Origin: Amorphochlora amoebiformis
Taxonomy: Eukaryota > Cercozoa > Chlorarachniophyceae
DNA length: 64,000 bases
Assembly (NCBI GenBank): GCA_054601695.1
Contig: BAAHQB010000300.1
Coordinates: forward strand, 1-64,000
Direction: 5' to 3'
Below are positions 1 to 56,923 of the stretch, piece after piece; position 1 is the stretch's first letter, and every line of letters begins with the position of its first letter. Both the position numbers and the translations under genes were made by a program. The notes under the pieces were generated by a model. It saw only the letters and a list, made by a program, of their open reading frames with translations, did not search any database and was not told the origin of the DNA.

Positions 1-303
1 AACCCTAACCCTAACCCTAACCCTAACCCTAACCCTAACCCTAACCCTAACCCTAACCCTAACCCTAACCCTAACCCTAACCCTAACCCTAACCCTAACC
101 CTAACCCTAACCCTAACCCTAACCCTAACCCTAACCCTAACCCTAACCCTAACCCTAACCCTAACCCGAACCCTAACCCTAACCCTAACCCTAACCCTAA
201 CCCTAACCCTAACCCTAACCCTAACCCTAACCCTAACCCTAACCCTAACCCTAACCCTAACCCTAACCCTAACCCTAACCCTAACCCTAACCCTAACCCT
301 AAC
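1..303. repeat. Telomere, homogeneous CCCTAA array
   Basis: Uninterrupted tandem CCCTAA, the C-rich strand of a TTAGGG telomere read inward from the chromosome end. One unit near position 166 is CCCGAA. The left edge of the window is therefore a true chromosome terminus, or very close to one. Confidence 0.98.
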
Positions 304-1145
304 CCGACACCCTAACCCGACACCCTAACCCTAACCCGACACCCTAACCCTAACCCTAACCCTAACCCGACACCCTAACCCTAACCCTAACCCGACACCC
401 TAACCCTAACCCTAACCCGACACCCTAACCCTAACCCGACACCCTAACCCTAACCCTAACCCTAACCCGATACCCTTACCCGACACCCTAACCCTAACCC
501 GACACCCTAACCCGACACCCTAACCCTAACCCTAACCCTAACCCGACACCCTAACCCTAACCCTAACCCGACACCCTAACCCTAACCCTAACCCGACACC
601 CTAACCCTAACCCTAACCCGACACCCTAACCCTAACCCGACACCCTAACCCGACACCCTAACCCTAACCCGACACCCTAACCCTAACCCGACACCCTAAC
701 CCTAACCCGACACCCTAACCCTAACCCTAACCCTAACCCTAACCCTAACCCGACACCCTAACCCTAACCCTAACCCGACACCCTAACCCTAACCCGACAC
801 CCTAACCCGACACCCTAACCCGACACCCTAACCCTAACCCTAACCCGACACCCTAACCCTAACCCGACACCCGACACCCTAACCCTAACCCTAACCCTAA
901 CCCTAACCCTAACCCTAACCCGACACCCTAACCCTAACCCTAATCCGACACCCTAACCCTAACCCGACACCCTAACCTTAACCCGACACCCTAACCCGAC
1001 ACCCTAACCCTAACCCGACACCCTAACCCGACACCCTAACCCTAACCCTAACCCTAACCCGACACCCTATTCCTAACCCGACACCCTAACCGTAACCCTA
1101 ACCCGACACCCTAACCCTAACCCGACACCCTAACCCTAACCCTAT
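304..1145. repeat. Proximal telomere with CCCGACA variant repeats
   Basis: CCCTAA units are interleaved with dozens of copies of a 7-nt variant, CCCGACA (G-strand TGTCGGG). One to six canonical units separate the variants, without a fixed higher-order period. A few one-off variants (CCCGATA, CCTTAA, CCGTAA, CTATT) occur. Variants lie only on the centromere side of the array, the usual pattern where old proximal repeats diverge and the tip is renewed by telomerase. Confidence 0.95.
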
Positions 1146-1534
1146 CCCCTAGGTCTCCTAGATCCCGATCATTCGGAACGACTTGCACTACTAGATTAGT
1201 ACTAGCAGCTTGGTAGTATAGTAGCGTTGAAACTTGATTCTTACATTGTACTAGTGTAATTGGTATCCGATTTACTATTTGTCCACCGTACTTCTAGTAG
1301 TCTAGGTAGTAGATGGTACTTTAGAAATCTAGAAAACAACTCTGTCTAGCGACTGTGGCATAGAGTCTTCTTTCTAGTCTTTACTAGTTTATTTCTAGAT
1401 GCTCGGTCTTTCGTTGGTAGAGATCTCTTGAATCCTTTTAGTTTTAGAACACTATTGGCATCATTTCGTGACCAACCATGCCAGATTAGCATAACTTAAA
1501 TGGCTTTTCGCTAATACAATGCCTGTAACTATGG
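1146..1534. other. CTAG-rich subtelomeric spacer
   Basis: Unique sequence between the telomere and the 3' end of the first gene. About twelve CTAG tetramers occur in some 360 nt, against about 1.5 expected by chance. I see no ORF, microsatellite or splice-bounded exon. The same composition recurs at 32200-33560. Confidence 0.6.
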
Positions 1535-4188
<2,654 letters not shown>

Positions 4189-4273
4189 CAAACCTTGCCC
4201 ATCTGCTTTTGCCACCGCATGTGTCAATGTATGATATGTACATAGGTATATATACATACGCACACACACACAC

Positions 4274-4341
<68 letters not shown>

Positions 4342-4431
4342 CTGCATATTTGTGAATACATTTTAAACATACACACGCACACACACATACATATTATATA
4401 TATATATTATATATAGATATAAATATAGATA

Positions 4432-4520
<89 letters not shown>

Positions 4521-4972
4521 TATATGTAATAGGTAAGCAATAAGTAAACTGTAGGTGATTTGGAAGTCACATGCAGCAACCACCGACATACAATAACCTC
4601 GCCTTTAGAACTAGGCATGACATTTCTGCATTAAGGATTTTAGTCAAACACCTGAAAGAATAGTGCGGTTCTCCAGAGCCAAGTTGCTCTCAACCACCTT
4701 TATTGCGACTGATAATCCACAAAGGCACATTATTCACACTCATTCCAAACCCCCGGATTTCAAACTTGATCGCGGCTTCTTGTCACATGCTTTTCATGTA
4801 ACAACTAGCAAGTCTTGAAGAGACACACATCCGATCAACTCGTCTCCAAACAGAAATGCATTATTATGCTAATCCGGATCCCTGCATTCCCCTACAGGCC
4901 ACATAAGCGCACATAACTCACACACAACTACAAGCTAGAGATCCTCCCCACACAGGACCAATACAAGCCAAG
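4189..4972. promoter_or_regulatory. Divergent intergenic region between the first two genes
   Basis: Lies between the inferred start of the minus-strand coiled-coil gene (4188) and the inferred start of the plus-strand kinase-like gene (4973). The first 350 bases are (TA)n and CA repeats. The remaining 430 bases are unique and contain no ORF. Both promoters should be here, but I see no convincing core element. Confidence 0.4.
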
Positions 4973-8932
<3,960 letters not shown>

Positions 8933-8939
8933 GTATTCA

Positions 8940-9321
<382 letters not shown>

Positions 9322-9361
9322 GTGGAGTTGTTTTATAGTGAGGATGCCTCTTATGTGTCTT

Positions 9362-9765
9362 GTTTGACTACTATTTATCCATCACTACTATTTATCCATC
9401 ACTAGTATTTATCCATCACTAGTATTTATCCATCACTAGTATTTATCCATCACTAGTATTTATCCATCACTAGTATTTATCCATCACTAGTATTTATCCA
9501 TCACTAGTATTTATCCATCACTAGTATTTATCCATCACTACTATTTATCCATCACTACTATTTATCCATCACTAGTATTTATCCATCACTAGTATTTATC
9601 CATCACTAGTATTAATCCATCACTAGTATTTATCCATCACTAGTATCTATCCATCACTAGTAGTTTATCCATCACTAGTATTTATCCATCACTAGTATTT
9701 ATCCATCAGCAGTATTTATCCATCACTAGTATATATACATCAATATGTATTTATCCATAAGTAGT
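9362..9765 (+). repeat. 17-bp minisatellite
   Basis: More than 20 tandem copies of ACTAGTATTTATCCATC, degenerating at the right end. A minor form has ACTACTATTTATCCATC. Confidence 0.95.
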
Positions 9766-10080
9766 ATTATCTATATATAATATTTATACATCGCACATAT
9801 AACTATATAAATATATATTATATATATATATATATAATATAAATATGTTTATATATATAATATATATTTTCTCGGAATTATTTTGTGTTGGCTTAAGTTG
9901 AAGAAAACGGTGTATAAATATATATATATATTGCGGCTCATATTGGATATATTCTAATTAGAAAGCCGAGGTTTAGAGGATATATGAATTATAGGAATAT
10001 AACGTACAAAGCGCGACGAATAACAATCCGAATGTATTAAAGGTTACGTGCGAAACATATACGATATTAAATATTATAAA

Positions 10081-10117
<37 letters not shown>

Positions 10118-10621
10118 CACATGAACAATACATGTGCATCCTGCTTACACACCTCAATTATTATACGCGTCCTGGAGTGGCGTCCACTCCCGGGGGACAC
10201 TGTCGCTCCAAAGATTCTCCAGAGGTTCTCCAGAGATTCTCCAGAGATTCTCCAGAGATTTAGATCCCTAGTAACCTACATTGCGCGAATAGAAATGGGT
10301 ATCACAACGAGGATATGCGTAATGAAGCACGCATAGATACATGCTGCTAAAACTATCTTAGATAAAACGCCACTTACGGCTAACGATGCTCATAGAACGC
10401 CACTTGCGGTTAACAATGCTCGGAACCTAAGCCACCCGGAAACCGACGGAAGCTATGGATTCCGGAGAGAGGAAGAAGAATCCGATTAGCACACATAATT
10501 CTTGCGTAATGATAAGGCATGATGAGGCGAAATGGATTGCAATAAACCTGTGGACCATCGGTGCTATGCTTTGCCGTTTACCTAATAATTATGTACGTTC
10601 ATATATATGTACTTTGGTGGT

Positions 10622-10667
<46 letters not shown>

Positions 10668-10744
10668 CGGTGGTATGATCAATATATGTACTACTTATGT
10701 TATATACATGCATATATATATGTATATATATATATAATATATAT

Positions 10745-10789
<45 letters not shown>

Positions 10790-10794
10790 GTGGT
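9766..10794. other. AT-rich spacer before the retroelement
   Basis: Mostly (TA)n with short unique stretches. It includes four copies of AGATTCTCCAG at 10212-10260 and a pair of CGCCACTTRCGGYTAAC motifs at 10369 and 10397. No supported exon. The missing 3' exons of the kinase-like gene were sought here and not found. Confidence 0.5.
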
Positions 10795-10995
10795 ACGCAA
10801 TTAGGGTGATCCGCATGCATGTGATGTACGCATTTAGGGTGATCCGCATGCATGTGATGTACGCATTTAGGTGATTCGCATGCATGTGATGTACGCACTT
10901 AGGCTGATTCGCATGCATGTGATGTACGCATTTAGGGTGATCCGCATGCATGTGATGTACGCATTTAGGTGATTCGCATGCATGTGATGTACGCA
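10795..10995 (+). repeat. 33/34-bp minisatellite abutting the retroelement ORF
   Basis: Six copies of a unit containing GCATGCATGTGATGTACGCA and TTTAGGGTGATCC (or TTTAGGTGATTC). The array runs straight into the 5' end of the pol open frame. Confidence 0.9.
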
Positions 10996-13900
10996 GGGCT
11001 AACAACATTGAAGGGGATAAGGCTGACGAACATGAAGTCAACCATATCAGTGATAACGACTTCATTCGCGGGGATGGGGCCGTATTTATTACTGATAACG
11101 CCCAGGATTACAGAAAGCCGAGGACCGAGAAAATAATCCATGGACAGGAGAAGTATCAGAGGAATGTATCCATGACTAAGGTATATATACAAGATGGACA
11201 AGGACTTTACCAGGAATATGGCACGTTGTGGGATTCAGGAGCAGTACCGAGATCATATATCAACATTAAGACAGTCGAAGAACTACAATTACGGCCCAGG
11301 ATGCAACGTACGAGGGCGACGCACAAGGCATACGGAGGAGGATTCAAGATAATTGGAGAGATTTTGCTACGGTTCCGGATCGCAGCAGACGGCACGACTA
11401 TTGAACATTTATTCTGCGTTACGACTGCAAAGACCAGGCTTCTCTTCGGTTCTGGCCTGATGCAAATATTAAGGGTCAATATCGACTACGACAAGGGCAT
11501 CATTCAATGTGGACGAATTAAAGCAGAAGTACCTATGTTGAAGATTGGCGAGTGGAAAGCGTATTCATCTGTCAACCACATCGATTTCGACCATCAGGAT
11601 TTCCCGACACCGGCACAATATCACAAGCAGTATCCAGGAATGAACATCAGACAGATTGCTGAAGAGTTGGAGCAGACAAAGGACGAGGATGATATGAGTA
11701 TCGACGAAGGACGGCGATATATACATCACTTGCTGAAGACAAAGTTCAAGAACATCACGGAGGCCCGCGAAGAACCATCTGACAAGATAGCACCGGTAAG
11801 GATCAAGCTCAAGGAAGAATTCAAGCACGCAATCTCAAATGTACCCCCAAGACCAAGATCGGACAGAGAGGCACAACAAATTGAATGGCAAAAGGATCAA
11901 TGGCTCAAGCAGGGAAAAGTTGAAGCATCGACATCACAACATAACACACCTATGGTATTGGCGAAGAAGAAGACACCACCATACTTCCGGTTGGCACACG
12001 ATTTTCGCAGGATGAACCGGATGATCGAGAGCGTCAAAGTTCCACTTCGGCGCATCGATGAGATGATATACGAGCTGGCTTCGAAACGATACAAAAGCTC
12101 GCTCGACCAACGGGAGGCTTACACTCAAATCCCTGTACACAGGAAAGACCGACCATTATTAGCCTTCACGACGAAAACCGGTAAATGGCAGTTCAAGGTT
12201 CTACCGTATGGGCTCAGCATCTCCGGAGATTTATATTCCATGCGGAAGCAAAAAATGCTGACAAGCGATGGAGCATCGGTCCTTCTTTGGATATTCATCT
12301 GGTGTTATGTGGATGATGACGCGATTGGGACCAATAAAATCAAGACTATGGTGTTCGTACTTGAAGTGATATTCGAGAGGCTTCAAAAGTTTGGATTCAC
12401 CATACGTGTTGCGAAGTGTACGTTCATCGTAACCGAGCTCAAGTGGTGCGGCTATCTTGTGGGGGATGGGTACGTGAGACCGGATCCCCGTCGTACAGCG
12501 ATAATAACGGGGATGCCGGACAGGCCGACCGACAAGAAAAACTTGAAGAAATTCTTGGCGGTTACCGGCTGGCATCTAAGGCAGTTTTCCCCAAGATACG
12601 CCAGGGAAGCCTCTAAACTTTCTGAACTTCTAACAAAGAAACACGGGGCTAAAAGTCTTAAGGATCTTTGGACTAAGGAACACCAATCGGCATATGAGGC
12701 TATTAAAGGGATGGCGAAGGAAGATTTGCGAAACGCCATTCTCGATCCATTCGCGACTGGAACGAAATTATGGACCGACTGGAGCAGGAAGGGCATCTCC
12801 GCTGTACTCACACAGCATGGGCGCGTGATACGGGCCTGGGGACGTCGATGTACCCCAACGGAGGAAAAGTACAGCCCTACCAAGGGTGAATTGTTGGCTG
12901 CAACACAAGGGCAACTTCATTACCGGCATCTGCTCAAGGCACTCAAACATGGATTTACTCTTGTCACCGACCATAGGCCACTACTGGGAATATTCCGGAA
13001 ACTTGACATGGAGAACGAGGACCTTCAGGCCATGCGAATAAAAACCGAGGACCTTCGCGACCAGCGAACCATTGTATACGCGAAGGGGGATACCAATTTG
13101 GCGGATTTTTGGACCAGGATTTGGCCTGATGACCCGATAGGAACGGATGGACAAGAAGTTATTCTGCATTTGGCTTATGAACACGGCGACTACGAGGCGA
13201 CTCAAGACGAAATTGAGGATTTGAAGGCACGACATGACCGCTATGGATTAAAATGGAAACAGCTGGACACCCATGTCGAAGTACAAACTGGGAATCGCAC
13301 GCGCGTATTCATACCACAAAGATCACGGGTCGCGCTGCTCTACGACAAACATACCAGGGATCATGCAGGGGCGGTCAAAATGTCTGAAAGGCTCCAGGAA
13401 TATTATTGGCCCACCAAACGCACGGATGTCCAGGCTTTTCTCCGCTCATGTGCATGCCAGGCGAAGAAACCTACCATTGTGCCAAGGGGCGAAAGCAAGC
13501 AAAGCAAAGAGGCGTCTACTATTGATGCAGAACGCTATTTGGATCTGGTGTTGGCCGATATATATATGTGGGATGGGATCAAATATCTCACATTCTACGA
13601 TGTTGCAACCGGACGAAATTGGTGCAAACGATTGATGGCCACCGGTGAGGCTTCAGGCCATCCAGGAGCTTTTAAACGCAAGATTGAAGACGTTTATCGT
13701 GAATGGGAATCAAGTCTGAAACGGGTTCCAACAGCTATTCGTGTTGACAACGAAGCTGCACTACGAGGGATTCCGCATAATCGACTCATCATTAACCCAT
13801 CCTGGCGGCCACAAATGATGTCCAAAATTGAACGATACCACAAGGAACTCGGCAAACAGGCAAGGATCTCTGGCGCGACTCCCGATGATATATATATATT

Positions 13901-14675
13901 CACTCAACCGGAGACCTCTGGTCTGGAGGGAGGTGAGGCATTGGCTATATGCATGGCGCCAGACTGTGACCGACCGGCGATGAAAGGTTTGGATCGGGAT
14001 GGATTTCCACATCGCGTCTGTTGCAAGGATCATTTAAGGAAGGCGAGGATGCATTTTCGACAACAGATACCATACGATGGACGCGAACTCATGGTTGGAC
14101 AACTCGTGCGACAACGCATACACGAGAGGATACGGGCGAAGCATGAGGACCCATGGTCTACACCATGTAGGATTGTGAGGCGCATCGGAAAAAAGGTCTA
14201 CGAAATCATCGTCACCGACAAACGAAGAGGCAGGAATCCACAGCGACACATCGATGATTTGAAGGAATACGACGTTGGGGATCGACTACTACGCATGTGT
14301 ACCCTCACGGCTGAGGCGAAAAATGCCGCACGGCATCATATCGGGGATATCGCTGATGTGGATACCGAATATGCGAATGGTGATACAAGATTCAATGATG
14401 ACTGGAAGGATAAGACCATCAATGTCAACTACGTTGGGCTCAACAATATGGAACAACTGGTAACAAAACTCAAGGAGGATGATTACGATCATGTATATGC
14501 AATCATACCGGATCTACCATGTATGGAATGGCTTAAAGAACTCAACGAACTCGAAAGCAAATGGTACGCCATCGACCCAGAGGATGACGAGACCGTTTGG
14601 CAAGACATGCAAGGACAAAAGCTCAAGAATCAGGGCATATCATGGTGGATAGTAAGGTTTGACTCCATCGACTGA
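10956..14675 (+). mobile_element. Ty3/gypsy-type retrotransposon pol, gag missing
   Basis: One uninterrupted frame; the first Met is at 11172 (1167 codons), but it is open upstream to a stop at 10953-10955. Counting from that Met: an aspartic-protease-like DSGA near 21-24; reverse transcriptase about 210-480, with LDQREAY near 310 and CYVDDD near 380; RNase H about 530-620 (TDWS, TDHRPL); an integrase HHCC zinc region from about 725; a catalytic D-D-E core near 795, 857 and 885; a Cys-rich insertion near 925-950; an SH3-like C-terminal domain from about 973; and a tail of about 100 residues with no recognised domain. PR-RT-RH-IN order fits Ty3/gypsy (Metaviridae). The second Asp and the Glu of the core are only 27 residues apart, against about 35 usually. 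No gag or 5' LTR is visible. Confidence 0.9.
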
Positions 14676-14681
14676 GACGAC

Positions 14682-14720
14682 GGAGCCGGAGGGAGGTGTG
14701 ATGTATACTAGATGTTACCT
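14682..14720 (+). mobile_element. Putative polypurine tract and start of 3' LTR
   Basis: Seven bases after the pol stop, GGAGCCGGAGGGAGG (14682-14696) is followed directly by TGTGATGTATACTAG. A purine tract followed by TG is the expected junction with a 3' LTR. The LTR end and any 5' copy are not identified, so the boundary is tentative. Confidence 0.45.
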
Positions 14721-14881
14721 ATTGGTTCCAGAAAGGGAAAGGAAATTCGTAAGAAATTCGTAGAAACTACTAGAATGTTCTAGAAACAACTAGAAGTAGA
14801 ATATTCAAGAATGAACATTATTTGTGAACCAAAGTCACAGAATTCATCAAGGCATTGACAAGAAGTTGTATCGGAGTGAAC

Positions 14882-14944
<63 letters not shown>

Positions 14945-14975
14945 AGCAAATAAATATGTATATACATAAATACAT

Positions 14976-15092
<117 letters not shown>

Positions 15093-15093
15093 C

Positions 15094-15137
<44 letters not shown>

Positions 15138-15242
15138 CTCGCAATCATATAGCTCATAGACCAGCGAGTTTGAGTCAACAAATCCAAGCGTCAACTAACT
15201 GACGGGTCTTGTTTCTTTTCGGACGCTTTGGGGGATTCTCAG

Positions 15243-15277
15243 CTTCGTTCTCATCATGTTCCTGCCTGGTGCTGATG
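15243..15277 (+). CDS. Possible further exon of the nucleoside-kinase-like gene
   Basis: Acceptor TTCTCAG and donor GATG|gtgtgc bound 35 nt. In the phase left by the exon ending at 8932 it reads FVLIMFLPGAD, which resembles the hydrophobic strand after the EG-LL motif in uridine/NR kinases. If real, the retroelement sits in a 6.3-kb intron. No following exon fits the family, so this is weak. Confidence 0.2.
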
Positions 15278-15401
15278 GTGTGCTTTTTCTCTTTCTTACC
15301 GTTCAGGCACAGGGGCTGGATCCTACACACAATGCAGTCCGTATATGATAAAGTCTAGAAACCCGACTACTCTCTAGACGTTGTCAGCACTACACCCCGA
15401 G

Positions 15402-15409
15402 TATAAATA
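15402..15409 (+). promoter_or_regulatory. Possible TATA box (TATAAATA)
   Basis: TATAAATA in otherwise unique sequence upstream of the low-complexity gene that follows. It may be that gene's promoter or part of a retroelement LTR. Isolated TATA motifs are weak evidence in an AT-rich region. Confidence 0.3.
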
Positions 15410-15918
15410 GTACAATTGTAGCCACGTACGGGTCGAAAGACTTGAGACCTAAGAGTAGCAAAATTTAATGGCGTTCGAGTCTCAGCGTTGATCTGTGTGA
15501 GAGCGACAAATTCGTTTAGATAGATAAGCACAATCGATTCGCTGACGGTCTATTGGGACCAGAAACGAGGGTACGGACTTCTCGGACGGATTTTGGGCTT
15601 TTAACAGCGTTCTGGAGTCGGATGGTACGTTACGGGGGGGTGTTACGACAAGAGAAAAGGCTCCAACCCCCGTTTCGATGACGTTTTAGGGCAAGAAATT
15701 CAATTATGAAACGGACCGCATTCCCTCCTTCTAATGATAATAAGTCATACACGAGAAGTCGAGAACGAACACGAATCCCCAAGTCCCGCGCATTTGATGT
15801 GTGTGCATGCACGAGAACAACCCCGAGAACACGTCTTAGGTAAATATCTCTGAAAAGCGCCTTAAGAGTTAAAAGGGCCATAGGTGGGAAGACAGACTAG
15901 GTGGTTTCGCCTTAGGAT

Positions 15919-30764
<14,846 letters not shown>

Positions 30765-31077
30765 GTATGCCCAAAACAACACCAATTAGAATATTAATAT
30801 CACTCCCCACCTTATAAAGAAAACATCACACGTTCCACATTTCGACACCGAACGCCCAAACCAAACGCCCAAAATCAAACAAACACTTAATCAAAAACAC
30901 CTAATCCAAACACCTAACAAAAAACACCCTGCATCGAACAAACACAAAACCAACACCGAACAAACACCGAACCACCGAACCCTAATAAAACAACCTCTTA
31001 GTCCAATAACACACATACATGCAAAAATATGTCCACCAATACACATGTACACTTGACGCGCACATACACACACACAC

Positions 31078-31113
<36 letters not shown>

Positions 31114-31187
31114 TATATATATATATATATATACTTTATATACATACATATATATCTATATATATATATATACTTTATATACATATA

Positions 31188-31284
<97 letters not shown>

Positions 31285-31285
31285 C

Positions 31286-31367
<82 letters not shown>

Positions 31368-31478
31368 ATATATATATATATATATATATAATATATATGT
31401 ATATATATATATATTTTATATATAAATATATATTATATATAATTTATATATATATCATAGATATGTATACATTTACAC

Positions 31479-31515
<37 letters not shown>

Positions 31516-31529
31516 CATATATGTTTATA

Positions 31530-31582
<53 letters not shown>

Positions 31583-31647
31583 TATATATTATATATTATT
31601 ATTATATATTATATATTATATATATATATACATATATAAATATATAT

Positions 31648-31698
<51 letters not shown>

Positions 31699-31875
31699 TA
31701 CACACATATATATACATATATATGTATGTATGTATGTATTTTATATATTAGAACCCGGACGGGTCGGGAGTGATAGACGAGGGTTGCACAATCTGCTGAA
31801 TGAGACTGAGTTGCACAATCTGCTGACGACAAATAAAAACAACGTTATTTCGTAAACAATTTCACTGTTTTGTAG

Positions 31876-32106
31876 GAGGGAGTATTCCATATTGCGAATA
31901 CCTCAGTTCCTCGAGGATTCCTTCCATATTGCGAACACTATATGCCACACGAGGATTCATTCCATATTGCGAACACTATATACCACACCACACTCCTCGA
32001 GGATAGGATTCCATATTGCGCATATACCACATCGAGGATTCATTCCATATTGCGAACAGTATATACTACACCACACCTCCTCGAGGATTCCATATTGCGC
32101 ATATAG
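31876..32106 (+). CDS. Candidate terminal exon of the low-complexity gene (repeat-rich)
   Basis: Acceptor TTTTGTAG followed by 76 open codons in the required phase to a TAG. The segment is itself a tandem repeat of TTCCATATTGCGAACACTAT and CACCACACCTCCTCGAGGA, so the open frame may be accidental. Confidence 0.25.
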   Translation, partial: EGVFHIANTSVPRGFLPYCEHYMPHEDSFHIANTIYHTTLLEDRIPYCAYTTSRIHSILRTVYTTPHLLEDSILRI

Positions 32107-32199
32107 CACACCACACCACACCTCGAGATCTCATCTCAGTCTTCTGCAGGAGAGTAGTACACCATACCACTAGCAAGTACAGTACTAGCACAAGACTTC

Positions 32200-33560
32200 G
32201 GAGGAGACTGTAGCATTAACTTTTGATCTCTTTCTCCCTGTGTATTTTAACTATTCTTTTTCCGTGAACCGGTCTGATGATCTAGATGATGATCTAGATC
32301 ATCCAGATACCTAGATACATATGTGCATCATCTAGATCATCCAGATCATCTCCAAATGCTTGTTTATCATCCATCGAGTTTAGAAAGGAAATCCGTCTAC
32401 TCGAATAGACTTAGATAGACTCTATAGAGACAGAGGTTCAATAAACTAGACCGTACTAAGAATCGTCTATTTGTATCTACTAGATCTTGTGTATGTATGT
32501 GAATCCATCCATGCATGCAAGTTGTTTTAGAATTATACTGATCTTGGCTCAAATAAATCAATCTAGCAATTGCAATTGTTGTCATGCTAATCTAGTTCTA
32601 GTAGTTATCGACATCATTCTCTAGATTCTAGTGTATTCCACCCTAAATCTAATTAAGGTTATCCTTTTCTAGCTATTTGTTGTTGTTCTGCGCATACATA
32701 CGTTCGTGCTTATACGTTCAGTACGTTCACTTATGATCACGTAACGCGTATCTACTACTAGTACTAGTCTAACTAAAGGGGCGCAATATACTTATTGTAC
32801 ACATTTCCGCACAATAGCTTCTAGTTAGACAGTTTATTGCATGTTTGAAGCCGTACAAGTATACGTACGTACGTACTCATGGTCATGATCCAGATCATCG
32901 GATCAAGATCATGTGGATGCACCTTCACAGTCTAGATACTTAGTCGCGATTGTCCCATGCGCACATTAATCGTAACATGATGCATCTAGTGCATCTAGTG
33001 CATATTCACCAATGGTGCACATGCGTGTACATTAAATGTCCAAGTTGATTAGTAGGCTTATGTCACATGCGGGTTACATCATGTAGGAATATTTTTATCG
33101 CACATGACATGTACTGTACAATGTTATCTTGCTGTAACGGTGTCTAGCTCAAGTAATAGAATGCGCATGCCTAATACTAGTAATAGTTAAGTCCGATGTG
33201 CATCATCGGAGGTTATCATTAACAACATTTCGCATTCTAATGGCACGGTAGAATAATACGTATGCGTACGTACGCATTCATGCGTACGTACGCATGCATA
33301 CGTACGCGCGTATACTGTTAGAACTAGAGTCTTTATCGAAACTACATCAATACACACGTCACTAACGACTCAGGTGCAAAGAATCTTGAGCATCATAAGT
33401 CATAAAAATCCAACTGTATTCTGCCAGTGTTGAGTCACTCACATGTTGAGGAACGTCTAGAACGTAAGACTAGTAAGTAAGCCTAAGTTAGAACGTGTTC
33501 GTACCGTACACATTGCATAGCATAAATTTATACGTACGAAAAAATATATAACTCTAGGAA
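32200..33560. other. CTAG-rich spacer between convergent genes
   Basis: About 1.3 kb without microsatellite, supported exon or long ORF. By eye count about 26 CTAG tetramers occur, against about 5 expected. Other short palindromes (GATC, GTAC, GCATGC) also cluster. It lies between the 3' end of the plus-strand low-complexity gene and the 3' end of the minus-strand kinase gene. Confidence 0.6.
33235..33312. repeat. Palindrome cluster (TGCGTACGTACGCA)
   Basis: Several overlapping self-complementary segments, including GCGTACGTACGC twice and GTACGCATGCATACGTAC. They could fold into cruciforms. Confidence 0.6.
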
Positions 33561-33599
33561 GTATGTGCATACATGTACTACTTTGTTTACCTACCGTAG

Positions 33600-35012
<1,413 letters not shown>

Positions 35013-35117
35013 TTAGAATGGTTCTAATTGTGGAATCTCGAATATGTTATCTATCACGTCAAAAGTATCTCTTAAACTCCCATTTGATCCATCGAGTCGA
35101 ACTCTACTTTTGTCTTG
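35013..35117 (-). CDS. Candidate alternative 3' terminal exon of the kinase gene
   Basis: On the minus strand an acceptor CCTGTCTCAG at 35118 opens a 34-residue frame (QDKSRVRLDGSNGSLRDTFD, ending IPQLEPF, then TAA). Composition is protein-like and unlike the flanking repeats. It could replace the repeat-rich tail of exon 36289-35918, but I see no donor of clearly matching phase. Confidence 0.3.
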   Translation of the reverse strand, partial: QDKSRVRLDGSNGSLRDTFDVIDNIFEIPQLEPF

Positions 35118-35199
35118 CTGAGACAGGGACAACGTTAATAAACTAACATGCACAATTAAAAGATGCAAACAGTCAACCAACAGTCTGTAAATGCCGTCA

Positions 35200-35275
35200 A
35201 GTTGTGACGGGCCAATGTGTCACGGGCCAATGTGTCACGGGCCAATGTGTCACGGGCCAATTTGTCACGTCCATC
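35200..35275 (+). repeat. 15-bp repeat CACGGGCCAATGTGT
   Basis: Four tandem copies, the last with ATTTGT. Confidence 0.9.
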
Positions 35276-35337
35276 TATCCACCTCCGACACCCGCCTACG
35301 CATTATAATATACATCTATCTACTCATATATAAATGC

Positions 35338-35428
<91 letters not shown>

Positions 35429-35917
35429 AATGTATACATACATATGTGTATGCATACATACATTTATATAGATATACACATACGTATATATGTATATGTA
35501 TATGAATACATCGTGTAGTGTAGTATGTATTAAAGGTTTTATTGAGTATTTTGGAGAATATTTTACAAGTGACTTGGAGACTTTTGGTGATTATTAGGCG
35601 GATTGAAAACGTTTTCTATGCATGTCTGACTCACTGCTGGGCTTCAACTTGGTTCAGGTTAGGGTTTGCATAGGGGTGGGTTCGCATGGGGGTGGGTTCG
35701 CATGGGGGTGGGTTCGCATAGGGGTGGGTTCGCATAGGGGTTCGCATAGGGTTGGGTTCGCATAGGGGTTCGCATAGGGGTGGGTTCGCATAGGGGTGGA
35801 TTCGCATAGGGGTGGGTTCGCATAGGGGTGGGTTCGCATAGGGGTGGGTTCGCATTGGGGCGGGTTCGCGTTGGGATTTAGGTTGGGTTCGAATTGGAGG
35901 CCGCATTGGGGTTCAGG

Positions 35918-56923
<21,006 letters not shown>

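Noticed and set aside
9362-9765. CRISPR-like array
   Set aside because: Contiguous 17-bp tandem units without spacers in a eukaryotic chromosome; an ordinary minisatellite.
10455-10620. Possible gag remnant (MDSGERKKNPIS...)
   Set aside because: No zinc knuckle or capsid-like features and it runs into (TA)n; not supportable as gag.
15630-15881. 83-residue minus-strand ORF
   Set aside because: Protein-like composition but no start context, splice partner or recognisable domain; overlaps a possible LTR/promoter.
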